Origin: Oligoflexia bacterium
GTDB taxonomy: Bacteria > Bdellovibrionota > UBA1018 > CAIPTA01 > JAALKR01
DNA: 50,626 nt
Reading direction: 5' to 3'
Assembly (NCBI GenBank): GCA_011087955.1
Contig: JAALKR010000004.1
Span: 1-50,626, forward strand
The notes under the pieces were generated by a model. The model was not told the DNA's origin and did not search any database. It saw only the letters and a program-made list of their open reading frames with translations. Position 1 is the stretch's first letter. Each line of letters starts with the position of its first letter. Of the stretch, positions 37,474 to 47,158 are shown piece after piece. Made by a program: the position numbers and the translations under genes.

Positions 37474-38925
37474 TTGGATAAGAATTATTTTGCAAATGAC
37501 ACTATTGTAGCTAGTGCTACTGGCCTTAATGTGCGCAGTGCAATTGGGGTGTTACGTGTATCCGGACCTATGGCTCTCACCGATGCTGGGAAATATGTTC
37601 GTTTAAAATCAAAGAACGCACGAGCAAACCTTGAGACAAGAAATTTTGATAGCATTCGAACTCGCTATCTTTATAGGTGCGACGTTTTATCTAGGGATAA
37701 CGCGATTATCGATGATGGATTAGTAGCGTTCTTCCCAGCCCCTAATTCATATTCTGGTGAAGATATGGTGGAGGTCCACTTGCATGGAAATCCACTGATT
37801 CAAAGAGAAGTTATTGATTCAATTGTACACAATACGGGAGCGAGGCCCGCGGAACGAGGTGAGTTTAGCTTCCGCGCTTTTCGCAATGGAAAATTAGATT
37901 TAAGTCAAGTAGAAGCCGTCGAAGCATTGATTTCGGCTGAAACTTCACTAGGCTTAGAAGCGGCGGTAAAGAGTTTAAGTGGCGCGGTCAAGCGGTTTAT
38001 TGATCCAATTCAGGAAGATTTAAAGAACCTAATAGCTAGTTTAGAGCTAGAGCTAGATTTTTCAGATCAGGATGTCGAAGTCTTGGATTGGAGTTTGTTT
38101 GAGAAGAAACTTCAATCAGTCCAAGGTAGGTTAAGAGCTGCGGTGGTTCAGTTTGACTCTATCCGACCAGCAATGAATGGCGTGACTGTTTCATTTGTTG
38201 GTAGGCCTAATGCTGGGAAGTCCACTTTATTTAATGTGTTGGTTGGAGAAGAGCGAAGTATTGTGTCCCAGATTGAGGGTACCACGCGTGATGTTATTAG
38301 AGAGCAAATATATTTAGATGGTTTGTTATTGAGGCTTTCAGATACTGCAGGAATGCGGGACACGAGTGATGTTATTGAGTCAGAGGGTGTTAAGCGGTCG
38401 CTTGAGGAGATCAAAGATTCTGAGTTAGTGCTAGTCGTTATAGATTCGGGAGAAGCCGGTAGGACAAGTGCTTCTGCTCCATTACTTGCTCTAATTAAAG
38501 AAGTAAGTGAAAGAGCAGGGGAGAGAAAATTAATTTTTGTTTTTAATAAGATTGATAATGGCGACGCTCTGGTGATTAAAGAGTTTATTTCAAATCACGA
38601 TCTTGTGAGTAATTCTGTGATTGTGTCCTCTACTACAGGCCAAGGATTGCTAGAGTTGCAGGAGAAGATTAAGTCTGAGTTTGTAGCTAGTGATCTTTTA
38701 CAAATTAGCCCGGAGATTTTTTGCCAGAGGCAAAGGGAAGCATTGGTCCAGGCGATGGGTCGCTTGAGTATTGTTTCTGATAATATCCAAACAGGAATAC
38801 AAGAGATGGATTTACTGGCTATCGATATTCGCAGTGCAATGGTAGCTATTTCAGAATTATCTGGATCAATCGATAGTGAAGCGATCCTAGAGCACATCTT
38901 TTCAAATTTTTGTATTGGTAAGTAA
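37474..38925 (+). CDS. mnmE: tRNA modification GTPase MnmE
   Basis: With MnmG, MnmE installs the 5-carboxymethylaminomethyl-type modification on wobble uridine 34. The 483-residue protein has the N-terminal tetrahydrofolate-binding domain (DTIVASATGLNVRSAIGVLRVSG), the inserted G domain (GRPNAGKSTLFNVLVG, TTRDV, DTAGMRD, NKID) and the invariant C-terminal FCIGK. It starts at a TTG (37474), 16 bases after yidC; the residues DTIVA follow at the normal distance, which supports that start. mnmG follows after 48 bases. Confidence 0.97.
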   Translation: MDKNYFANDTIVASATGLNVRSAIGVLRVSGPMALTDAGKYVRLKSKNARANLETRNFDSIRTRYLYRCDVLSRDNAIIDDGLVAFFPAPNSYSGEDMVEVHLHGNPLIQREVIDSIVHNTGARPAERGEFSFRAFRNGKLDLSQVEAVEALISAETSLGLEAAVKSLSGAVKRFIDPIQEDLKNLIASLELELDFSDQDVEVLDWSLFEKKLQSVQGRLRAAVVQFDSIRPAMNGVTVSFVGRPNAGKSTLFNVLVGEERSIVSQIEGTTRDVIREQIYLDGLLLRLSDTAGMRDTSDVIESEGVKRSLEEIKDSELVLVVIDSGEAGRTSASAPLLALIKEVSERAGERKLIFVFNKIDNGDALVIKEFISNHDLVSNSVIVSSTTGQGLLELQEKIKSEFVASDLLQISPEIFCQRQREALVQAMGRLSIVSDNIQTGIQEMDLLAIDIRSAMVAISELSGSIDSEAILEHIFSNFCIGK

Positions 38926-38973
38926 CAATATTGGCTGACTTTAAATATTGGTTTTTTTGAGATATATGATCGC

Positions 38974-40902
38974 ATGGCTTTATTATTTGATGTCATTGTG
39001 GTTGGTGGCGGTCATGCTGGAATAGAGGCGGCGCTAGCAGCAGCTCGTATGGGCTCTCGCACCGCTATGCTTACAATGAACAACGATCATATAGGGTATT
39101 TGTCTTGTAACCCTGCAATTGGTGGCCAGGCGAAAGGACAGCTCGCCCGCGAGATTGATGCATTCGGTGGTGAAATGGGGAGAAACACCGATAGGTCAGC
39201 TTTGCAATACCGACGTTTAAATATGTCAAAGGGGCCTGCTGTTCGCTCTTCACGCGCTCAGTGCGATAAAGTTCTTTATTCCTTAAACATGAAGAAGGCA
39301 GTGGAGACGCAAGGAAACTTAAGCGTTCACCAATGTGAGGTGATAGGCCTTATCGTTGATAAGGGGCGTGTTTGTGGTGTCACAGATAATTTTGGTACTA
39401 AGATCCGTGCGAAGTCTGTGGTTATAACCGCAGGGACTTTCCTCAAAGCTGTTATGCATTGTGGCGCCTCGCAAACATCTGGTGGGCGAGCAGGTGATGG
39501 GGCTTCTGACTCCTTGTCTGATTTTTTGCATGCTGAGGGGTTTAATTTAGTTCGACTAAAGACGGGGACTCCAGCGAGGCTTAAAAGGTCATCGATAAAT
39601 TTTGAGATATTGGAGAGGCAAGATGGAGATAAAAATCCAGTTCCATTCTCATTTTATTCACGACCAGACCCGTTTCCTTTTTTGGAGCAATTGCCCTGTT
39701 ACTTAACGTATACAAATTCCAAGACGCACGAAATTATTGCCGCTGCCCAAAATGATTCGCCAATGTTTACGGGGCAGATCATGGGAAAGGGTCCTCGATA
39801 TTGCCCCTCGATCGAGGATAAGGTTTTTCGATTTGCAGATAAGGATCGACATCAGATTTTTTTAGAACCTGAAAGTTTGTATAGCGAAGAAATTTATGCA
39901 AACGGGTTGTCGACTAGCTTGCCTGTTGTGGCGCAACAAAGGTTTTTACAGACAATTTCGGGACTCGAAGAAGTGGAGATTGCTCGCCCGGGGTACGCAG
40001 TTGAATATGACGCACTAAACCCTATGATATTAAAGCATACGCTAGAGGTTAAGGATCTACCCGGATTGTTTTGTGCTGGGCAAATCAATGGCACGAGCGG
40101 CTATGAGGAAGCGGCAGCTCAGGGGCTGGTAGCAGGAGCAAATGCTGCAATGCACCGAATTAATAATGGGGAAGAATTAGTTTTTGGTCGTGAGGAAGCC
40201 TATATTGGGGTTCTAATTGATGACTTGGTAACAAAGGGTTGCGACGAACCTTATCGAATGTTTACTTCTCGAGCCGAATATAGGCTTCTTCTGAGAGAGG
40301 AGACAGCTGATCGACGTTTGGCTGAAAAAGGAAAAAACTTTGGCGTGTTATCTGATCCGGACTTTGAGAAATTTGAAAGAAAGTATCGCTATTTTGAGGA
40401 TATATGCAAAAAATTAGGGTCTACCTATCTTTATGGCGGGCAAGCTGAAGATAGGGGGGTATTTGAGGCTCTTGGTGTTGGTGCTCTTCCAGATCGCGTG
40501 TCCTTACTGGAAGCCATTCGTCGCCCAAGACTTACTATTTCTACACTTCGAGAGGCTGGGCTTCTCTCAGATGAGCTCATTCTGACAGGTGAAGTTGAGG
40601 CCTGGATTGCTGACCGTGTTTTAGAGGAAGTAGAGGTCAGTACCAAGTATGAGGGTTATATTGATCGGGAGTTGAAGAATTTAGCCAAGTTATCAAAACA
40701 AGAATTTAAAAAAATCCCTACGGATTTTAATTATAGTGAAATTAAAGGGCTTTCGAATGAAGTTCGTGAGCGGCTGATAAAGGTGCGCCCAGAGACATTG
40801 GGGCAGGCGATGAGAATCCCAGGGGTTACGCCAGCGGCAGGGGCTTTAGTCTATATTCAACTTGTGAGAGTTATGAAGGGCTTGGGATCACATGCCCCCT
40901 GA
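38974..40902 (+). CDS. mnmG: tRNA U34 modification enzyme MnmG (GidA)
   Basis: This FAD-dependent partner of MnmE acts in wobble-uridine modification. The 642-residue protein has the dinucleotide-binding GGGHAGIEAALAAARMG at the N-terminus, CNPAIGGQAKGQLAREIDA, the second FAD block GQINGTSGYEEAAAQGL and the tRNA-binding C-terminal part (RMFTSRAEYRLLLREETADRRL). Length and order are normal. It overlaps rsmG by 11 bases. Confidence 0.98.
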   Translation: MALLFDVIVVGGGHAGIEAALAAARMGSRTAMLTMNNDHIGYLSCNPAIGGQAKGQLAREIDAFGGEMGRNTDRSALQYRRLNMSKGPAVRSSRAQCDKVLYSLNMKKAVETQGNLSVHQCEVIGLIVDKGRVCGVTDNFGTKIRAKSVVITAGTFLKAVMHCGASQTSGGRAGDGASDSLSDFLHAEGFNLVRLKTGTPARLKRSSINFEILERQDGDKNPVPFSFYSRPDPFPFLEQLPCYLTYTNSKTHEIIAAAQNDSPMFTGQIMGKGPRYCPSIEDKVFRFADKDRHQIFLEPESLYSEEIYANGLSTSLPVVAQQRFLQTISGLEEVEIARPGYAVEYDALNPMILKHTLEVKDLPGLFCAGQINGTSGYEEAAAQGLVAGANAAMHRINNGEELVFGREEAYIGVLIDDLVTKGCDEPYRMFTSRAEYRLLLREETADRRLAEKGKNFGVLSDPDFEKFERKYRYFEDICKKLGSTYLYGGQAEDRGVFEALGVGALPDRVSLLEAIRRPRLTISTLREAGLLSDELILTGEVEAWIADRVLEEVEVSTKYEGYIDRELKNLAKLSKQEFKKIPTDFNYSEIKGLSNEVRERLIKVRPETLGQAMRIPGVTPAAGALVYIQLVRVMKGLGSHAP

Positions 40903-41599
40903 ACACAAGGTTTCAAGCGAGCTAAATAGTGCAATTGAGAAAGAGCTTTCAAAAATTTCCCAAAATTTCGGTGGCTCAGCACCCGAGACCGCAGTTTTTG
41001 ACTGTAAAACGAGCCTTTTTTCTTATTTGACAGAGCTATTAGAGATAAATCAGCAAATCAATTTGACTGCAATCCGAGATTATGAAGAGGGGGTTAGAGC
41101 CCATATTTTTGATTCCATTCAACTTGCACATATTTCTGGCCTAGGGGCGGTGCTGGACTGGGGATCAGGAGGTGGTTTCCCAGGTGTGCCGTTGTTTCTT
41201 TGCCGAGCCTACTTTCAAAAAGAGAAAGCTCGAAACATAGTTGCAGTTCTAGACTCTAAGAAGAAAAAGGTTTCAGCTGCTCAAGAGGTATTTGCTCGCA
41301 TTGGTTTTTCGAGCCCCCCCGAGTTTATTTGGGGACGCGGGGAAGAGGTTATCAAGAGCCGTAGTTTTGACTCAATCGTGATGCGCGCAGTGGTGCCAGT
41401 GGGGAAAACTATTCCTTGGTTAGACCATAGAGTTAAGTCTTGGTATATTTTTGCTTCAAGTGAGCAGAGGGCGGAGTGGGGATCAGTTTCAAAGAGGTTA
41501 GAGAATAAAGGCTTTTCTTTATCTGGCGAGCACACCTATGCCCTTCCAGGGCACCACTCTAAGCGATTTATTGTTAAATTAACTAGTCAGAACCCTTAA
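40892..41599 (+). CDS. rsmG: 16S rRNA G527 7-methyltransferase RsmG (GidB)
   Basis: RsmG methylates N7 of G527 in 16S rRNA. The 235-residue protein carries the SAM-binding AVLDWGSGGGFPGVPL near residue 88 and INLTAIRDYEEGVRAHIFDSIQL before it, both family hallmarks. VLDSKKKKVSAAQEV fits the acidic loop region. It starts inside the 3' end of mnmG. Its stop is followed by the parS-like sites and parA. Confidence 0.93.
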   Translation: MPPEHKVSSELNSAIEKELSKISQNFGGSAPETAVFDCKTSLFSYLTELLEINQQINLTAIRDYEEGVRAHIFDSIQLAHISGLGAVLDWGSGGGFPGVPLFLCRAYFQKEKARNIVAVLDSKKKKVSAAQEVFARIGFSSPPEFIWGRGEEVIKSRSFDSIVMRAVVPVGKTIPWLDHRVKSWYIFASSEQRAEWGSVSKRLENKGFSLSGEHTYALPGHHSKRFIVKLTSQNP

Positions 41600-41619
41600 A
41601 ACTAGGCGGCCCCTCCAAT

Positions 41620-41635
41620 TGTTCCACGTAGAACA
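41620..41635. promoter_or_regulatory. parS-like site 1
   Basis: TGTTCCACGTAGAACA matches the canonical ParB-binding parS (TGTTTCACGTGAAACA) at 13 of 16 positions, with changes at positions 5, 11 and 12. It lies between rsmG and parA, about 90 bases before the parA start, the usual place for an origin-proximal centromere. Confidence 0.75.
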
Positions 41636-41645
41636 CCTAAAAAAA

Positions 41646-41661
41646 TGTTTCACGTGGAACT
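41646..41661. promoter_or_regulatory. parS-like site 2
   Basis: TGTTTCACGTGGAACT matches the canonical parS at 14 of 16 positions (differences at 12 and 16), with the central TTCACGTG intact. It is 10 bases after the first site and 63 bases before the parA start. Confidence 0.88.
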
Positions 41662-41724
41662 TTTTCTATTCATACACAAAAATCACAGGTATATTTGAGC
41701 GAGAAACTTCTTAGAAGGGGAGTT

Positions 41725-42612
41725 ATGACGAAGGTTATAGCAATAATTAATCAAAAAGGTGGGGTTGGGAAGACCACAACCGCCATAAATTTAGCAGCCT
41801 CCCTGGCGGTAGCCGAGAGAAAAACTCTGATAATAGATTTCGATCCACAAGGTAATGCTTCGACTGGCCTGGGGTTGGATCCAGAGGTGTACCGGGGCGC
41901 TACGATTTATCAGGCTCTTGTTGGTCAAAAGCGTCTAGAGGAGGTTCTTTGTAAGACGGAGCTCCCAGATTTGTACATAGCCCCCTCTGATACAAACCTT
42001 AGCGGCGCTGAGGTAGAGCTTGTAAATGAGCTAGCACGGGAGCATAAGCTTAAGAATACTATTAGCTCGATGCGTGATAAATTTCATTATATTCTAATCG
42101 ACTGCCCGCCAAGCCTTGGATTGCTCACAATTAACGCCCTAACAGCCTCAGATTCATACTTGGTGCCACTTCAGTGCGAGTATTTTGCATTAGAAGGTTT
42201 ATCTCAGCTTCAATCCACGGTTCAATTGATTCAGCAAGCATTGAACCCGGCGCTTCGCCAAGAAGGAATCCTGTTAACTATGTATGATTCCCGAAATAAT
42301 TTGGCGAAACAGGTTAGAGATGAGGTGGAAGCTCATTTTGGAGGGTCGGTGTTTAAGACAGTGATTCCGCGAAATGTGCGATTAAGTGAGGCACCAAGCC
42401 ATGGGAAGCCTGTCTTATTGTATGATATTGAGTCTAAAGGCTCGCTTACCTATCTCTCTGTTGCAAAAGAATTAATTCAAAAACACATTAAGGGTAACCA
42501 AGCGGCTAATTTCTCTATCCAAACTACTCAAATGGATAGCCAAATAGTGGAGAAGCCGATTATCCATAGCCCACCACCATTGCCGCATCACGCCGAAGTG
42601 TCACCAAGCTGA
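41725..42612 (+). CDS. parA: Chromosome partitioning ATPase ParA (Soj)
   Basis: ParA binds DNA as an ATP dimer and drives segregation of ParB-parS complexes. The deviant Walker A KGGVGKTTTAINLAASLA is near the N-terminus, followed by LIIDFDPQGNASTGLG and LIDCPPSLGLLTINAL. I start at ATG 41725, behind AAGGGGAG; the longer frame from 41695 adds ten unlikely residues. The length is 295, with a Pro-rich C-terminal tail of about 35 residues beyond the usual Soj end. parB follows 23 bases later and parS sites lie upstream. Confidence 0.96.
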   Translation: MTKVIAIINQKGGVGKTTTAINLAASLAVAERKTLIIDFDPQGNASTGLGLDPEVYRGATIYQALVGQKRLEEVLCKTELPDLYIAPSDTNLSGAEVELVNELAREHKLKNTISSMRDKFHYILIDCPPSLGLLTINALTASDSYLVPLQCEYFALEGLSQLQSTVQLIQQALNPALRQEGILLTMYDSRNNLAKQVRDEVEAHFGGSVFKTVIPRNVRLSEAPSHGKPVLLYDIESKGSLTYLSVAKELIQKHIKGNQAANFSIQTTQMDSQIVEKPIIHSPPPLPHHAEVSPS

Positions 42613-42635
42613 GTTTTTAATTGGAGAATTAAATA

Positions 42636-43607
42636 ATGATAGAAATGAGTTCGAAACAAAATCGGCCCGCACTTGGGAAAGGTCTCGCAAGTCTTCTGCC
42701 AAAAGCGATAGATGCGCCGCCACCCTCCGCACGAAAAGAAGAAAGCACTAAAGAGAAAATTGTCGCTTCTGCAGGGAACGGAGAAGAAAAAAGAGAGCGA
42801 GTCCATGGTGTGACGATGTTGGATATTTCGCAAGTTGAGGTAAATCAATTCCAACCGCGCAGGGATTTTGATGAAGAAAAGCTTAAAGAGCTTTCGGATT
42901 CGATTAAGGCTAAAGGAGTTATCCAGCCATTGGTTGTTCGGCGAGGGAAGAAAGGCCCTAAATTTTTGCTAATCGCCGGCGAAAGAAGATTGCGTGCCTC
43001 CAGGCTTGCGGGCCTTCGGGTTGTCCCGGTTGTTATTCGAAATAGTTCTGATAAGGAGACGCTAGAGTTGGCGCTTATCGAGAATATCCAGCGAGAAAAT
43101 TTAAACTGTATTGAGGTTGCACTCTCTTACTTTCAACTCATGGAAGATTTCCAGCTCACACAAGAAGAGCTTGCCTCTAGAGTTGGGAAGACAAGAAGCT
43201 CTGTTGCGAACCATGTTCGCTTGTTGAGGCTTCCAGAAGAGATAATTGTGGACTTAAGAAGCGCTAAGCTGAGTTTCGGTCATGGGAAGGCGCTTTTGGC
43301 CTTAAAAAACTCAGAGCAAAGAATATCTGTGTGTAAGAAGGTGGTTGAGGGGTCATTATCTGTTCGTGACACAGAGGCGTTGGTGTCGCGGGTTTTGGTT
43401 GCAGATAAAACGAAAGAGTCAGAAAAAATCAGGGCAAGGCAGGGTGAGCGAGAAGAAAAGGAGGCTGTGCGCCATTTGACCGACCGAATAACCCGAGTTT
43501 TGGGCACGAAAGTAAGCTTTAAGGGCTCGCAAAGCTCAGGTAGTATCGTGATTAAGTATTATTCACGCGAAGACCTCGATCGAATTTCCGAGCAGCTTTT
43601 GCGTTAG
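42636..43607 (+). CDS. parB: Chromosome partitioning protein ParB (Spo0J)
   Basis: ParB binds parS, loads as a CTP-dependent clamp and spreads on DNA. The 323-residue protein has the N-terminal ALGKGLASLLP (a ParA-stimulating type segment), GVIQPLVVRR and GERRLRAS (115-122) of the CTP-binding domain, ALIENIQRENLN, and a helix-turn-helix in LTQEELASRVGKTRSSVANHVRLL. The C-terminus provides the dimerisation part. GGAG stands 9 bases before ATG 42636; an in-frame ATG at 42645 is possible. Confidence 0.96.
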   Translation: MIEMSSKQNRPALGKGLASLLPKAIDAPPPSARKEESTKEKIVASAGNGEEKRERVHGVTMLDISQVEVNQFQPRRDFDEEKLKELSDSIKAKGVIQPLVVRRGKKGPKFLLIAGERRLRASRLAGLRVVPVVIRNSSDKETLELALIENIQRENLNCIEVALSYFQLMEDFQLTQEELASRVGKTRSSVANHVRLLRLPEEIIVDLRSAKLSFGHGKALLALKNSEQRISVCKKVVEGSLSVRDTEALVSRVLVADKTKESEKIRARQGEREEKEAVRHLTDRITRVLGTKVSFKGSQSSGSIVIKYYSREDLDRISEQLLR

Positions 43608-43618
43608 GGGGGGCTGTT

Positions 43619-44005
43619 ATGAGGAAGCGCAAAACATTGGATGTTGGAGAGTTTAATTACGATCTGACTGGAGTTTTGGATCGAGGGAGTGAATTTGAGG
43701 GAACCCTAAGTTTTGAGGGGACTTTTCGAATTGGCGGCGTGTTTCGAGGCCATATCTACACCAATGATATTCTTATTATTGGAGAAGGCGCGAGGGTGGA
43801 GGCTGAGGTGGAGGCCGGAACCCTTGTAATTAATGGGGAGTTTGTTGGAAATATTAAGGCAACGAGTCGCGTTGAAATTCACCAGCCAGCTGTATTTAAA
43901 GGGAATATTCAATCTCCGAGTCTTATGGTGGATGATGGGGTTGTCTTTGAGGGCACTTCACAAATGACAGGAGGCTCTGGCTCGGCGCCCTCAGAGTTTG
44001 TTTAA
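43619..44005 (+). CDS. Bactofilin-family polymer-forming cytoskeletal protein
   Basis: The 128-residue protein has the bactofilin beta-helix pattern of short repeats rich in Gly and Val: FEGTLSFEGTFRIGGVFRGHI, DILIIGEGARVEAEVEAGTLVINGEFVGNI, and VEIHQPAVFKGNI. Polar tails flank the core. Bactofilins self-assemble into filaments and, in Myxococcus, scaffold ParABS complexes. The position 11 bases after parB fits such a role here, which is inference. A GGGGGGG run serves as ribosome binding site upstream of ATG 43619. Confidence 0.92.
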   Translation: MRKRKTLDVGEFNYDLTGVLDRGSEFEGTLSFEGTFRIGGVFRGHIYTNDILIIGEGARVEAEVEAGTLVINGEFVGNIKATSRVEIHQPAVFKGNIQSPSLMVDDGVVFEGTSQMTGGSGSAPSEFV

Positions 44006-44081
44006 GCTGTAGCGCAGTCAAGCCTCAAAAATCAAGTGTCTTTCTATTGACTCTTTTCCTCGCTTTAGGTAATTAAGCCAC

Positions 44082-44095
44082 GTAATTGCAATTAC
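44082..44095. promoter_or_regulatory. Perfect 14-bp palindrome upstream of the atpF' operon
   Basis: GTAATTGCAATTAC is a perfect palindrome in the 126-base gap between the bactofilin gene and atpF'. A TTGACT at 44047-44052 upstream could be a -35 element, but no good -10 follows at normal spacing. Flanking sequence also pairs (CCACGT at 44078-44083 with ACGTGG at 44103-44108), so an RNA hairpin or a protein-binding site are both possible. Confidence 0.4.
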
Positions 44096-44131
44096 TTAAG
44101 GGACGTGGCCTCCGGCCGTTGTCTAAATACT

Positions 44132-44584
44132 ATGCTAGCACAAGTATTATCTCAGCTTGGAATTGACAACACGCTTTGGTATCAACTGGCGATATTCATT
44201 ATTTTTTTTGTTGTCGTACGATTTTTATTCTTTAAGCCGTTTCTTGAACTCATCTTGATGAGAAAAACTAAAACAACCGGCGTTGAAGGCGAGGCGAGCA
44301 CACTTGTTAAACAAGCTGAAGATAAAGAAGAGGAATATAGGCAAAAGCTTTATGCTGCTCGTGTGCAAGCAAGGAGGATTCGAGATGAAATCTTGCAAGA
44401 GTCAAAAGATAAGGCCAGCGTGACGTTAGCTTTAGCTCGGAAGGCTGCAAAAAATCGTATTGAATCTGGTCGCGAAGAGATCATCAAAGAATCAGAAAAA
44501 GCCATGAAAGATCTAGAGTCGCATGTCGGGAAGATTTCGAGTCTGTTTGTCGATAAAGTTATGAAATCAGGGGTAGGTGTTTAA
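44132..44584 (+). CDS. atpF': ATP synthase Fo subunit b' (b-type stator)
   Basis: This is one of two b-type peripheral stalk subunits. The N-terminus has one membrane helix (WYQLAIFIIFFVVVRFLFFKPFLELI) followed by a long charged coiled coil. I chose ATG 44132, giving 150 residues beginning MLAQVLSQLGIDNT. A GTG at 44105 would add nine residues and has AAGGGA only one base away, so the start is uncertain. The next b gene overlaps by one base (TAATG). Paired b and b' genes occur in phototrophs and several former Deltaproteobacteria. Confidence 0.87.
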   Translation: MLAQVLSQLGIDNTLWYQLAIFIIFFVVVRFLFFKPFLELILMRKTKTTGVEGEASTLVKQAEDKEEEYRQKLYAARVQARRIRDEILQESKDKASVTLALARKAAKNRIESGREEIIKESEKAMKDLESHVGKISSLFVDKVMKSGVGV

Positions 44585-45072
44585 TGGCGGCTACAGGCAT
44601 TGAGGGTATGATTCCGTATGCGGTCAACTTTACGATCGTAGCTAGCGCAGCAATTTATTTCGGACGTAAACCTCTCGCAAAATTTGTTTTTCAGCGCCAT
44701 GAGCGGGCGAAAAATTTAGTTGAAAGCGCAGCTGATACACAAAGAGAAGCTAAAAAACGATTTGAAAAAGTCATGAGGTCTATCGAGAATTCACTAGAGG
44801 AGGTTCAGACTCTTTTAAATGAGTCTGAGGCGGGCGCAAAAGCTGAGGCTAAAGAAATTTTAGAAAAGGCAGAAGCGGATGTGGCAAAAGTAAAAGCGGA
44901 TGCAGAGAAAATTGTTGAATATGAACGAAATGGCCAATTGGAATCTTTAAAGCAACGAGTGATCTCCCGCGCGCTCGACCAAGCAGAGGTTGAGCTTCAT
45001 AAAGATATGAATGATGACTTCCATTCTACGGCGCTTAAGAGAGCGAAAACACAAATTGAGGCGAACGCGTAA
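44584..45072 (+). CDS. atpF: ATP synthase Fo subunit b
   Basis: This is the second b-type stator subunit, with 162 residues. The N-terminal hydrophobic stretch (MIPYAVNFTIVASAAIYFGRKPLAKFV) is followed by a long alanine- and charge-rich helix (ESAADTQREAKKRFEKV, AEAKEILEKAEADVAKVKADAEKIVEYE). The ATG overlaps the stop of atpF', suggesting translational coupling and one-to-one production of the heterodimeric stalk. atpH follows after 5 bases. Confidence 0.9.
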   Translation: MAATGIEGMIPYAVNFTIVASAAIYFGRKPLAKFVFQRHERAKNLVESAADTQREAKKRFEKVMRSIENSLEEVQTLLNESEAGAKAEAKEILEKAEADVAKVKADAEKIVEYERNGQLESLKQRVISRALDQAEVELHKDMNDDFHSTALKRAKTQIEANA

Positions 45073-45077
45073 TAAAT

Positions 45078-45611
45078 ATGGCAAGTGTAGCAAGTGTATA
45101 TTCGAAAGCGCTCTTTAATGTCTCTAAAGAAGAAAGGTCTGTTCAAAAGGTTGCCGGCGAGCTTCGCCACCTGGCGAACGCATGTGAGCAGTCGGCTGAG
45201 GTAAAAAAGGTTCTGTTTAGCTCGCTATTTGATTCAACTAGCCGCGAGAGAATTGCAGAAACATTAGCCAATGGGTTGGTTGCTGAGGAGCTGACAAAGA
45301 GATTTTTTATACTTTTGGCTGCCAAGAACCGAGTAACGCATATTTCAGAAATTGCGCAAGTCTTTGAGGAGCTTAAAAATAAAGAAGCTGGCGTGGTCCG
45401 TGGTTTGGCAAGAGTTGCTAAGGCTCTAGATTCTAAGCAGCTAAAAGGACTATGTGAGCCTATTTCTGTCTGTTTAGGAAAGACAGTAGAACTCGATCAG
45501 ACAGAGGAAGAAGATTTAATCGGCGGTTTCATAGTGGAAGCCGGTGGTAAAACATTTGATTCAAGTATTAAAACACAACTTATTAAATTACAGGAGGTTT
45601 GCGCTCAATAG
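45078..45611 (+). CDS. atpH: ATP synthase F1 subunit delta
   Basis: Delta links the peripheral stalk to the top of the F1 head. The 177-residue protein has the family start [14 protein letters not shown] and the conserved C-terminal segment [57 protein letters not shown] in the middle is also typical. Size and operon position (between b and alpha) are standard. The distal end overlaps the upstream reading of atpA but not its preferred start. Confidence 0.95.
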   Translation: MASVASVYSKALFNVSKEERSVQKVAGELRHLANACEQSAEVKKVLFSSLFDSTSRERIAETLANGLVAEELTKRFFILLAAKNRVTHISEIAQVFEELKNKEAGVVRGLARVAKALDSKQLKGLCEPISVCLGKTVELDQTEEEDLIGGFIVEAGGKTFDSSIKTQLIKLQEVCAQ

Positions 45612-45643
45612 AAGCGCAAGCAGTACGAGGAACAGGAGAAATG

Positions 45644-47158
45644 ATGAAACTTCGTGCGGAAGAAATTACCGACATTATTCAAAGGCAGTTAACTGGGTTT
45701 GAAGCAAAGATGGAGGTTGCAGAGACTGGCACCGTCCTAACAATGAGTGATGGTGTGGCAAAAATTTATGGTCTTGAAAATGTACAGATGGGTGAGCTTA
45801 TTGATTTTGGTCAAGGCGTAATGGGGCTCGTACTAAACCTTGAAGAAAGTTCCGTGGGTGCTGCTATTCTTGGTAACGAAACGCTTGTTAAAGAAGGCTC
45901 TACGGTTAAGCGAACCGGGAAAATTTTTGAAGTCCCGGTTGGTGAGGCTCTTCTAGGACGTGTGGTTAATCCGCTTGGTATCCCGATTGATGGTGGCCAA
46001 GATATTGACATGAAGAACTCGCGGATGGTGGAAATTAAGGCGCCTGGGATTGTTGAGCGCCAACCAGTAGGTGAGCCACTGCAGACAGGGATTAAAGCTA
46101 TCGATGCAATGATTCCCATTGGCCGCGGTCAGCGAGAACTAATTATTGGTGACCGTCAAACTGGGAAAACTGCTGTCGCATTAGATACGATTATTAATCA
46201 AAAGGGCAATAATGTTCAGTGTTTCTATGTGGCAATTGGTCAGAAGCAGTCTACAGTTGCTCAGATCGTTGATCGTCTGACAAAAGAAGGTGCGATGGAA
46301 TATACAACCATCATCGCAGCTACAGCGTCAACACAGGCCCCACTACAGTTTATAGCACCATACTCTGGTGTAACGATGGCGGAATACTTCCGGGATTCCG
46401 GCCGCCACGCCCTGATTGTCTATGATGATTTAACAAAGCAAGCCCAAGCTTATCGTCAGCTTTCGTTGCTTCTTCGTCGTCCTCCAGGGCGGGAGGCATT
46501 CCCGGGGGATGTATTCTATTTGCATAGCCGTCTCCTTGAGCGTGCCGCAAAAATGTCTGATGAGCGTGGTGCAGGCTCATTAACAGCGCTTCCAATTATT
46601 GAGACGCAAGCCGGTGACGTGTCTGCATATATTCCTACGAACGTAATTTCGATTACAGATGGGCAAATTTTCTTAGAGGCAGATCTTTTTAACTCTGGTC
46701 AGCGACCGGCGGTAAATGTAGGTCTATCGGTTTCACGGGTGGGTGGGGCTGCTCAAACTAAGGCGATGAAAAAAGTTGCCGGTACGCTTCGTCTGGATCT
46801 TGCTCAATACCGGGAGAAAGCAGCGTTTGCGCAATTTGGCTCAGATCTTGACGCTGCAACTCAAAAGCAATTAGCTCGTGGTTCACGCTTAATGGAAATT
46901 TTAAAGCAAGGTCAGTACGCGCCACTCCCTGTACAAGAGCAGGTGGTTGGAATTTACGCAGCTAACAAAGGTGCTGTGGATTCTATTCCTGTGGAGAAGG
47001 TAAGTGAGTTTGAAGGTGGCCTTGTTAAGCACCTCAAGTCAAAGGAAGCAAGTATCCTTGAGTCTATTGGCTCAGCTGGAAAAATTGGAGATGATGTGGC
47101 TCCGAAGTTAGATGCAGCCATTGATGCCTATAAGAAAGAATTCGAGGCGGCGCTATAA
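45644..47158 (+). CDS. atpA: ATP synthase F1 subunit alpha
   Basis: Alpha is the regulatory nucleotide-binding subunit of the F1 hexamer. [16 protein letters not shown] is the family N-terminus, Walker A is [14 protein letters not shown], and [48 protein letters not shown] is the strongly conserved later block. I favour ATG 45644 (504 residues) because AGGAG lies 5 bases upstream; ATG 45641 would add one Met, and the frame from 45599 overlaps atpH. atpG starts directly after the stop. Confidence 0.97.
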   Translation: MKLRAEEITDIIQRQLTGFEAKMEVAETGTVLTMSDGVAKIYGLENVQMGELIDFGQGVMGLVLNLEESSVGAAILGNETLVKEGSTVKRTGKIFEVPVGEALLGRVVNPLGIPIDGGQDIDMKNSRMVEIKAPGIVERQPVGEPLQTGIKAIDAMIPIGRGQRELIIGDRQTGKTAVALDTIINQKGNNVQCFYVAIGQKQSTVAQIVDRLTKEGAMEYTTIIAATASTQAPLQFIAPYSGVTMAEYFRDSGRHALIVYDDLTKQAQAYRQLSLLLRRPPGREAFPGDVFYLHSRLLERAAKMSDERGAGSLTALPIIETQAGDVSAYIPTNVISITDGQIFLEADLFNSGQRPAVNVGLSVSRVGGAAQTKAMKKVAGTLRLDLAQYREKAAFAQFGSDLDAATQKQLARGSRLMEILKQGQYAPLPVQEQVVGIYAANKGAVDSIPVEKVSEFEGGLVKHLKSKEASILESIGSAGKIGDDVAPKLDAAIDAYKKEFEAAL

